In this document: piece by piece, positions 6,199-10,822 of the stretch | How the letters are laid out: the number at the start of each line of letters is the position of its first letter | How positions within the stretch are numbered: position 1 is the stretch's first letter | Assembly (NCBI GenBank): GCA_050694175.1 | Contig: JBOGXA010000034.1 | Span: 1-10,822, forward strand | Length of the DNA: 10,822 bases | Direction: 5' to 3' | From: JBOGXA01 sp050694175 | Lineage (GTDB): Bacteria; Actinomycetota; CADDZG01; WHSQ01 | The notes under the pieces: generated by a model | Databases searched by the model: none | What the model saw: only the letters and a program-made list of their open reading frames with translations | What the model was told of the DNA's origin: nothing | Translations under genes and position numbers: made by a program

Positions 6199-6641
6199 CT
6201 AGGGGAAAGAGCTGGTCGCCCCTTTTTGACAGGTTCGTATCTCTCTTGGCCTGCCAACTTCTTCGAAACGCGCCGATCTGGGGGCCCCGCCGCTGAAGTC
6301 GCTATCTCTCCACAGCTTGAATGCTTCTGTCGACCAGCTCTCTAAAACGGCCTCAATCCTCCAGTATCCGCTTCGGGAGCACGGCGTATTCCTTCTTGAC
6401 GTGCCCCTTGGGAAAGTACTTGAGATGCTTGACACCCTTCTCCCCTGAAAAGGTCATCAAGAATCTCCCTTGGCAGCTTGAGCGCAACTCCAAACTTTCC
6501 GCATGAGATGAATATGTGACCGTCGACATATCCCGCCACAGCTCCGAAGAGACTCTTGAATTCGAGCTGGTGTGTGGTGGAGAGCTCAGGGCGGGCTTCC
6601 ATTAGCAACCGTCTCATTTCGTCGAGGTACTTGGTCTCCAT
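6199..6641 (-). pseudogene. TfoX N-terminal-domain-like protein with two apparent +1 frameshifts
   Basis: The gene starts at ATG 6641 and reads METKYLDEMRRLLMEA, then FKSLFGAVAGYVDGHIFISC, GKFGVALKLPREILDDL, as in small TfoX/Sxy N-terminal domain proteins (FGxxAGYVxGxxF, a GVxLKLP strand). Near 6450 the frame is lost in a run of T; one base less restores GEKGVKHLKYFPKGHVKKEY, then AVLPKRILED. A second extra base at GATTGAG (about 6360) hides EAVLESWSTEAFKLWRD. All pieces of one ~115-residue family protein are thus present in order but in three frames. Both indels are an extra T on the coding-strand reading, so either recent decay or sequence error could explain them. TfoX-N proteins outside Gammaproteobacteria have no settled function. 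Confidence 0.78.
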
Positions 6642-6747
6642 AGAGAGTCGGCCTCTCAATCCGCAACATCGCGGCGCCGCCATCGCGCCTCCGGCTTAGA
6701 AGATCGCCGACGTCATCGGCCTCTGACGCACTTTTCTTGTATACACG

Positions 6748-6775
6748 TGTCGATCTGGGCACCGGCCGTCCGTAG
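6748..6775 (+). promoter_or_regulatory. Candidate ECF42-type promoter (TGTCGA, 17 bp, CGTAG) before the DGPF-sigma operon
   Basis: TGTCGA at 6748-6753 is followed after 17 bases by CGTAG at 6771. As I recall, promoters of the ECF42 group studied in Streptomyces carry TGTCGA at -35 and CG(A/T)C at -10. Here the -35 is exact and the -10 matches three of four bases. It lies about 50 bases before the DGPF gene start, right for autoregulation by the sigma factor encoded next. A primary-sigma promoter is not obvious in the same stretch. Confidence 0.5.
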
Positions 6776-6826
6776 TAAGGGCGAGCGGCGGGACCGGCCC
6801 GCCCCAGCCACAGGAGGGATTCGCCA

Positions 6827-7189
6827 ATGGCGAAATACCTGTTGTCCGTCCACAGCGTCGAGGGCGAGGTCGGAGTCCCCCCGACCGACGAGGAGATGCA
6901 ACGGTACATGGAGCAGATCCACGTCCTCGAGGACGAGATGAAGTCGGCCGGCGCTTGGGTCTTCGGCGGCGCCCTGCACGAACCCGACACCGCCACCGTC
7001 GTGCGCGTGTCCAATGACGAGGTCCTGACCACCGACGGCCCCTTCGCGGAGTCGAAGGAGCACCTCGGCGGCTTCTACATCATCGAGGCCGAGGATCTCG
7101 ACGCTGCGCTCGCCTGGGCGTCGAAGGTCACGGCCCTCGTCACGAAGCCGATCGAGGTCCGCCCGTTCCGGGCGGTTTCCGGGGCCTGA
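6827..7189 (+). CDS. DGPF/YCII-domain protein, partner gene of the ECF42-type sigma factor
   Basis: A 120-residue YCII-related protein (PF03795 type, dimeric alpha-beta fold). It begins MAKYLLSVHS and contains the signature TTDGPFAESKEHLGGFYIIE (68-87), with Asp70-Gly-Pro-Phe giving the DGPF name, and ends with the usual IEVRPF. AGGAGG at 6812-6817 fixes the ATG. Genes of this family stand next to ECF42 sigma factors across actinobacteria and other phyla. There they are typical targets of the sigma factor, but their molecular role is not established; some YCII relatives are suspected small-molecule enzymes. Its stop codon overlaps the likely CTG start of the sigma gene, indicating coupling. 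A candidate ECF42 box lies about 50 bases upstream. Confidence 0.95.
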   Translation: MAKYLLSVHSVEGEVGVPPTDEEMQRYMEQIHVLEDEMKSAGAWVFGGALHEPDTATVVRVSNDEVLTTDGPFAESKEHLGGFYIIEAEDLDAALAWASKVTALVTKPIEVRPFRAVSGA

Positions 7190-8427
7190 CAGGCTTTCCC
7201 GAGGGCGACGCGGTACCCGAGCTCGACGAAGGCGACGTCGGCCGGATCTTCCGCGAGGAGTACGGCCGATGCGTGGCCACCCTGATCCGCGTCTTCGGTG
7301 ACATCGACGTCGCCGAGGACGCGGTGCAGGAGGCGTTCGCCATTGCCCTGCGCAAATGGCCGGGCGAGGGCCTGCCGCCCAACCCGGGCGGCTGGATCAC
7401 GACGACCGCCCGCAACCGGGCCATCGACCGCTTGGGCCGCGAGTCGCGGGGACGGGAACTGCTCGGCGAGGTGGCGGTGCGCTCGCCCGGCACCGACGAT
7501 CCCGGCATGCCCGAGGAGGTGGGACCCATTCAGGACGACCGGCTGCGCCTCATCTTCACCTGCTGCAACCCGGCACTCTCAACGGAAGCGCAGGTGGCGC
7601 TGACCCTGCGCCTGCTCGGCGGGCTGACGACCGACGAGGTGGCCCGCGCCTTCCTCGTCGCTGAGCCGACCATGGCCCAACGCCTCGTGCGAGCGAAACG
7701 CAAGATCAAGGCGGCGCGGATCCCCTACCGCGTGCCGGAGGATCACGAACTGCCCGGCCGCCTCCGTCCCGTGCTGGCCGTCGTCTACCTCGTCTACAAC
7801 GCGGGGCTGACCGACCCAGCCGAACCGGGTCTCTGCTCAGAGGCGATCCGGCTGGCACGGATCCTCGCGACGCTCATGCCCGACGAACCGGAGGTGGCCG
7901 GCCTGTTAGCGCTGTTGCTCCTCACGGAATCCCGTCGCTCGTCGCGCACGCGCCCCGACGGCTCCCTCGTGCTGCTCGGCGAGCAGGACCGGACACAGTG
8001 GGATCGGGCCTTGATCGAGGAGGGCCAGGCGATCGTCCGCCGGTGCCTCCGCCGCAACCAACCCGGCGCCTATCAGCTCCAGGCGGCCATCAACGCTGTG
8101 CATGCTGACGCCCCAACATTCGCGCAGACCGATTGGTCGCAGATCGTCGCCCTGTACGACCAGTTGCTTGCGGTCGCCCCCACGCCGGTCGTGGCCCTCA
8201 ACCGCGCCATCGCCATCGGCGAGGTGCAGGGCCCCGCCGCTGCGCTGGCTTTGATGGACGAGTTGGACCTGGACAACTACTACCCCTTCCATGCCACGCG
8301 AGCCGATCTGCTTCGGCGGCTGGGACGACACAACGAGGCTGCGACTGCCTATGAGCGTGCGGCCGCACTGGCGCCGACGGACGCCGAGCGGGACTTCCTC
8401 AGGCTCGGTGGCCGCACCTCGCGCTAA
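7186..8427 (+). CDS. ECF42-type RNA polymerase sigma factor with C-terminal TPR-like extension (probable CTG start)
   Basis: From CTG 7186 this is a 413-residue protein, normal for the group. Region sigma2 spans about 18-85 (GRIFREEYGR, DIDVAEDAVQEAFAIALRKW, PPNPGGWITTTARNRAIDRL). The linker has DDRLRLIFTCCNPAL (117-131). Sigma4 covers about 133-180 (LRLLGGLTTDEVARAF, MAQRLVRAKRKI). The extension (about 195-413) includes YLVYNAGLTD and TPR-like helices ending NEAATAYERAAAL. ECF42 sigma factors lack a classical anti-sigma factor, and the extension is thought to control them. No ATG, GTG or TTG exists in this frame between the stop at 7015 and GTG 7273. Starting at 7273 would remove the first sigma2 helix, so CTG 7186, overlapping the DGPF stop as CTGA, is my preferred start. 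GTG 7273 remains the conservative alternative. Confidence 0.9.
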   Translation: MTGFPEGDAVPELDEGDVGRIFREEYGRCVATLIRVFGDIDVAEDAVQEAFAIALRKWPGEGLPPNPGGWITTTARNRAIDRLGRESRGRELLGEVAVRSPGTDDPGMPEEVGPIQDDRLRLIFTCCNPALSTEAQVALTLRLLGGLTTDEVARAFLVAEPTMAQRLVRAKRKIKAARIPYRVPEDHELPGRLRPVLAVVYLVYNAGLTDPAEPGLCSEAIRLARILATLMPDEPEVAGLLALLLLTESRRSSRTRPDGSLVLLGEQDRTQWDRALIEEGQAIVRRCLRRNQPGAYQLQAAINAVHADAPTFAQTDWSQIVALYDQLLAVAPTPVVALNRAIAIGEVQGPAAALALMDELDLDNYYPFHATRADLLRRLGRHNEAATAYERAAALAPTDAERDFLRLGGRTSR

Positions 8428-8570
8428 GCGCGCCGGAGGTCGGCGTAACGTCTCCCCTCGCGGCGGTCCTCCAAGGTCGACTGGAGTGTGCAGATCATGC
8501 CTTGTGGAGGTTCTTGCAGGCGTCGGGTGTCGATGTTGATGGCCTTCTCGTATGTGGGGTTGGTCCCGTG
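8424..8570 (-). pseudogene. Possible C-terminal gene fragment, unrecognised
   Basis: On the reverse strand an open stretch reads YEKAINIDTRRLQEPPQG, then MICTLQSTLEDRREGRRYAD and LRRA before TAG at 8424-8426. Third positions are mostly G or C, as in real genes here, and the charged LEDRREGRRYADLRRA ending looks like a true C-terminus. It overlaps the sigma-factor stop tail-to-tail by four bases. Upstream the frame runs antisense to the DUF1697 gene, where its residues look random, so at most a fragment is present. I do not recognise the family. Confidence 0.3.
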
Positions 8571-8576
8571 ACCCCT

Positions 8577-8605
8577 CGGACATCGGATCGCTCGACCGCT
8601 AAATT
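8577..8605 (+). promoter_or_regulatory. Probable primary-sigma promoter, leaderless, for the DUF1697 gene
   Basis: CGGACA (8577-8582, four of six bases of TTGACA) is followed after 17 bases by TAAATT (8600-8605, fits TAnnnT). Transcription would start about 8612-8615, at or next to the ATG at 8615. No ribosome site precedes that ATG, which agrees with a leaderless mRNA, common in actinobacteria. Confidence 0.45.
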
Positions 8606-8614
8606 GTTGTCGGT

Positions 8615-9160
8615 ATGAAGAGCTACGTTGCGCTGTTGCGTGGCATCGGACCGAGTAATCCGAATATGCGGAATGACAAGTTGCGCCAACTGTTCGACGA
8701 CCTAGGCTTCCGCAACGTCCGCACGGTGATCTCGACCGGCAATGTCTTATTTGAGAGCAGCTCATCGGCTGTAAGAGCGATGGAAGCGACAGTGGAGGAA
8801 GCGCTGCCGAAGCAGTTGGGCTTCACCAGTACCACCATCATTCGTAGCAGGCAACAGCTACAGGCTCTCGTGGACCGGGATCCATTCAGCGCCATCGAGC
8901 ATTCGGCCAAGACGAATCTGAATGTGACGTTCTTGAAGACGAAGCCGCGAACGAAACTGACCTTTCCTTACCGGCCAAAGGGTCGTGACTACACCATCCT
9001 TGGGTTGTACGACCGGGACATCTGCAGTCTCATCGACCTCACCAGCGCCCGAACACCCGATCTGATGCGGTGGCTGGAGAAGGAATTCGGCAAAGACATC
9101 ACCACCAGGACCTATAGGACGGTCGGTCGGATCCTCAGCCGACTGAGTGAAGCTGGTTGA
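8615..9160 (+). CDS. DUF1697 family protein
   Basis: A 181-residue protein of the DUF1697 family (PF08002). The N-terminal signature is YVALLRGIGPSNPNMRNDKL (4-23; most members have LLRGINVGG), followed by LRQLFDDLGFRNVRTVISTG (23-42) and NVLFES, the typical SGNVLF-like strand. Mid-protein LQALVDRDPF and VTFLKTKP, and the C-terminal WLEKEFGKDITTRTYRTVGR, also fit. Family length is about 175-185 residues, so it is complete. No catalytic role is established for the family. The gene stands alone on its strand and converges with the RibD-C reductase 43 bases away. The G-to-other changes in the LRGIN-VGG loop are a mild departure from the family. The family call is firm; the function is unknown. 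Confidence 0.93.
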   Translation: MKSYVALLRGIGPSNPNMRNDKLRQLFDDLGFRNVRTVISTGNVLFESSSSAVRAMEATVEEALPKQLGFTSTTIIRSRQQLQALVDRDPFSAIEHSAKTNLNVTFLKTKPRTKLTFPYRPKGRDYTILGLYDRDICSLIDLTSARTPDLMRWLEKEFGKDITTRTYRTVGRILSRLSEAG

Positions 9161-9203
9161 TGCGGACTAGCTGCCACTCGCGGAGGCCAGAACCATGAAC
9201 GAC

Positions 9204-9788
9204 CTATCGTTCCGGCTGGTACGTGAGCATCAGTCCGCCGGTGGTCGTCGGCTTGGAGTCGACGAGTTTCAACTTGCGCGTCTGGTCCGCATCCCGGAAC
9301 AACTTCTTGCCACTGCCCAGGACGATCGGGTACACGGTGAGGGAGTACTCATCGACGAGGTCGTTCTCGATAAGAGTGTGAACCAGCTCGCCGCTTCCGA
9401 GGACGCCGATGTTCTTACCCGGCTGCTCCTTGAGCCTCGCGACTCGCTCGGCGACATTGCCATCGATGATCGTCGTGTTCTGCCAATCGGCCTTCCGGAG
9501 CGTGGTTGACACGACGTACTTCTCGACATTGTTGAGGTGCTGAGCGAATGGGTCTTCGCCCGGCGCGTGGGGCCAGTGGGCGGCCATGATCTCGTATGTT
9601 TTCCTGCCGAAGAGGTGGGTATCGGTCGCAGCCATCCCCTCGGCCGCCGCCTGCCCCATGACCTCGTCAGCGTAGGGCATCGACCAACCCCCGTGGCGGA
9701 ACCCGCCCTCGGTGTCTTCCTCGGGTGCCCCCGGCGCTTGCATAACGCCGTCGAGGGATAGGAATTCGATGACTACTAGCTTTCGCAT
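9204..9788 (-). CDS. Dihydrofolate reductase family protein (RibD C-terminal domain), copy 3
   Basis: A 194-residue RibD-C/DHFR-like protein. Visible are VVIEFLSLDGVMQAPGAPEE (5-24), a GGW motif (33-35), HLFGRKTYEIMAAHWP (58-73), the nucleotide-binding IGVLGSGELVHTL (127-139), LVDEYSLTVYPIVLGSGKKL (144-163) and a C-terminal TGGLMLTYQP. This is the DHFR-like subgroup that often accompanies YCII/DGPF and VOC genes in actinobacteria. AGGAGGAGG just before ATG 9788 fixes the start and excludes the longer upstream frame. It is more complete in the DHFR-like sense than the copies at 1038 and 2748, but an actual folate substrate is not shown. A TGTCGA/CGACC box at 9894-9922 reads towards it, linking it by inference to the ECF42-type sigma factor. 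Confidence 0.94.
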   Translation of the reverse strand: MRKLVVIEFLSLDGVMQAPGAPEEDTEGGFRHGGWSMPYADEVMGQAAAEGMAATDTHLFGRKTYEIMAAHWPHAPGEDPFAQHLNNVEKYVVSTTLRKADWQNTTIIDGNVAERVARLKEQPGKNIGVLGSGELVHTLIENDLVDEYSLTVYPIVLGSGKKLFRDADQTRKLKLVDSKPTTTGGLMLTYQPER

Positions 9789-9893
9789 GGCCTCCTCCTG
9801 ACTTCTGGCCGTGGGTACTTCACACTTCAGACGGAGCCGACAGCAGGAACTCATCGGTGAGTGATCGGTCCCATCATTTGAGATTGTGCCCTC

Positions 9894-9922
9894 GGTCGTT
9901 CGAGCCTCAGCCTTACTCGACA
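9894..9922 (-). promoter_or_regulatory. Candidate ECF42-type promoter (TGTCGA, 18 bp, CGACC) before the RibD-C reductase
   Basis: On the reverse strand TGTCGA (9922-9917) is followed after 18 bases by CGACC (9898-9894). Both hexamer and CG(A/T)C match the motif I recall for ECF42 sigma factors. It lies in the gap between the VOC and reductase genes, about 106 bases before the reductase ATG. The spacer is one base longer than in the box at 6748-6775. Confidence 0.5.
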
Positions 9923-9973
9923 CTCCAGACTCGTTGCTCAGATTTGACGGGCGAGTTGGAACGGGGGCCCTCC

Positions 9974-10360
9974 TTAGGAGCTGGACGCGACCTTCCAGAG
10001 ATAGCCGTCGGGGTCGCTGAAGTACCCGAAGTAGCCCCACTGAGCGGCTGCTGCTTCCTTCACGACGCCGCCACCGGCCGCCACGGCGTTGCCCATGATC
10101 TCGTCCACGGCTTCGTGCGACGGGACGATGTAGTGGAACGAGACACCCCGGTATCCGGACCCCTCGGAGGAGACGCCGGCATCTTGGGCCGCTGCCTCCC
10201 GTTCGTAGAGGGCCAGCGACGACGATCCGTCCCCCAGGTTGAACGACACGAAATTGGGATGGTCCTGGTCGATCGTGCAGCCCAGGCCTTCCCCGTAGAA
10301 CTTCTTGGAGCGCGCCAGGTCCTCGACACCGATCATGATGGCGGTCACCTGCAGAGGCAC
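9974..10360 (-). CDS. VOC family (glyoxalase/bleomycin-resistance) protein
   Basis: A 128-residue single VOC domain with paired beta-alpha-beta-beta-beta modules. The first module reads VTAIMIGVEDLARSKKFYGE (5-24), GLGCTIDQ and FVSFNLGDGSSSLALYE. The second reads GVSFHYIVPSHEAVDEIM (72-89), GGGVVKEAAAAQWGYFGYFS and DPDGYLWKVA. The GTG start at 10360 follows GAAGGGAGT closely and leaves the canonical first strand; the frame is open further up to 10498 but without family similarity. At the usual C-terminal metal ligand (Glu in DPDGxxWE) there is Lys123, so the canonical metal site looks incomplete and a binding or resistance role is as likely as catalysis. It lies upstream of the RibD-C reductase on the same strand, 185 bases apart. 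Confidence 0.92.
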   Translation of the reverse strand: MPLQVTAIMIGVEDLARSKKFYGEGLGCTIDQDHPNFVSFNLGDGSSSLALYEREAAAQDAGVSSEGSGYRGVSFHYIVPSHEAVDEIMGNAVAAGGGVVKEAAAAQWGYFGYFSDPDGYLWKVASSS

Positions 10361-10441
10361 GGTTGACTCCCTTCTAGTTGCGCTGAATACCCCAACCTGT
10401 ATGACGAAACGAAGCGGCAAAGTGTGACCGGCCCATGAGAT

Positions 10442-10451
10442 TTCGATCGAA
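10442..10451. promoter_or_regulatory. 10-bp perfect palindrome in a divergent intergenic region
   Basis: TTCGATCGAA is self-complementary and lies between the reverse VOC gene (start 10360) and the forward gene starting at 10519. This is a natural operator position, about 80 bases from each start. No regulator is known for it, and a 10-bp palindrome can arise by chance. Confidence 0.25.
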
Positions 10452-10518
10452 GATGGGAGGGATGAACCGCCACGTTGCCGTCTTCTGAGATTGGGCACGG
10501 TAGCCGGCTTAGGATTGA

Positions 10519-10822
10519 ATGGAGTGGATGAAAGACAGTCTTGATGCGCTCTACGCCCTACCGTTGGAAGACTTCACCGCGGCACGCAACGAGCTCGTCC
10601 GGCAGCTCCAAGATGCGGGCGACAAGGGGACGGCTGAGGAGGTTCGGTCACTCCGCAAGCCCAGCCTGGCGGCGTGGGCCGTCAACCAGCTCGCCCGCAG
10701 GCACACCGACGAGCTGAGGAAGCTCCTGGATCTCCGCGAACTCGCGTCTGGCGACGCGTCCGCACTCCGGGCGGCGGCCACAGAACGACGGAAGCTCGTC
10801 GCATCGCTCACGGATCGCGCGC
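10519..10822 (+). CDS. Unnamed conserved actinobacterial protein, N-terminal part (cut by the window end)
   Basis: Frame from ATG 10519 (MEWMKDSLDALYALP) or ATG 10528 (MKDSLDALYALP) open to the window end, at least 101 codons. It reads LEDFTAARNELVRQLQDAGD, then EEVRSLRKPSLAAWAVNQLA, RRHTDELRKLL and SALRAAATERRKLVASLTDR. The LRKPSLxAWAVNQLARR core is recognisable from uncharacterised actinobacterial proteins of about 250-350 residues. They are rich in Leu, Ala, Arg and Glu and mostly helical, probably coiled coil. No signal peptide is seen. TAGGA before 10519 and GGAG before 10528 are both poorly spaced, so the start is undecided. Codon use is typical for the window. No function can be proposed from the sequence. 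Confidence 0.82.
   Translation, partial: MEWMKDSLDALYALPLEDFTAARNELVRQLQDAGDKGTAEEVRSLRKPSLAAWAVNQLARRHTDELRKLLDLRELASGDASALRAAATERRKLVASLTDRA

Noticed and set aside
8528..8552. A third ECF42-type promoter upstream of DUF1697 (TGTCGA then CGTA)
   Set aside because: The spacer is only 15 bases, and a better primary-sigma promoter lies closer to the ATG.
9789..10040. N-terminal extension of the reverse RibD-C reductase up to 10040
   Set aside because: The extra residues have no family similarity, and AGGAGGAGG immediately precedes ATG 9788.
1..10822. CRISPR array, toxin-antitoxin module, phage genes or a defence island
   Set aside because: No regularly spaced repeats, no paired small toxin/antitoxin frames and no nuclease, helicase or phage structural motif were seen on either strand.

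Overview
The window is high-GC DNA with GC-rich third codon positions, strong AGGAGG-type ribosome binding sites and frequent GTG starts. The protein families present point to an actinobacterium: an ECF42-type sigma factor with a DGPF/YCII partner, a STAS/SEC14-like protein with an actinobacterial look, several RibD-C reductases, a GGDC-type arginase homologue, and an unnamed conserved Arg/Leu/Ala-rich protein. A soil, sediment or MAG-type lineage fits, but the genus cannot be told from this sequence. No core operon, rRNA or intact tRNA is present. Small stress or detoxification genes mixed with decayed fragments make this look like an accessory region.

Layout: (1) 1-905 is a graveyard: an N-terminal transposase remnant (36-330), a frameshifted C-terminal piece of an RTX calcium-binding repeat protein (441-606), then no recognisable gene. 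(2) 906-966 and 5134-5195 are near-identical copies of the 3' half of a tRNA-Val(UAC)-like gene in direct orientation. Between them lie a compact forward operon (RibD-C reductase 1038-1619, M24 aminopeptidase/prolidase-like 1629-2714, second RibD-C reductase 2748-3308), a broken IS3-type transposase (about 3337-3938) and a reverse-strand arginase-family gene (4020-4898). (3) 5200-6700 holds a truncated VOC gene, a 29-codon thioredoxin-like stub, an intact STAS/SEC14-like gene and a TfoX-N-like gene with two apparent frameshifts. (4) 6748-8427 is the regulatory core: a DGPF/YCII gene followed by an ECF42-type sigma factor with a C-terminal TPR-like extension, behind a TGTCGA promoter-like box. 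(5) 8577-10360 holds a DUF1697 gene with a probable leaderless promoter, then reverse-strand RibD-C reductase and VOC genes. (6) 10519 to the end is a truncated forward gene for an unnamed conserved protein.

How the parts may work together: the sigma factor and its DGPF partner probably form one transcription unit. The best second match to the ECF42-type promoter (TGTCGA, 18 bp, CGAC) lies upstream of the reverse-strand RibD-C reductase, suggesting a small local regulon. The 1038-3308 operon and the arginase gene look metabolic, with no visible link to that box. I see no CRISPR array, integrase, toxin-antitoxin pair or defence system. The least explained signals are the paired tRNA-half repeats with their shared upstream 9-mer, and the predicted ECF42 regulon.
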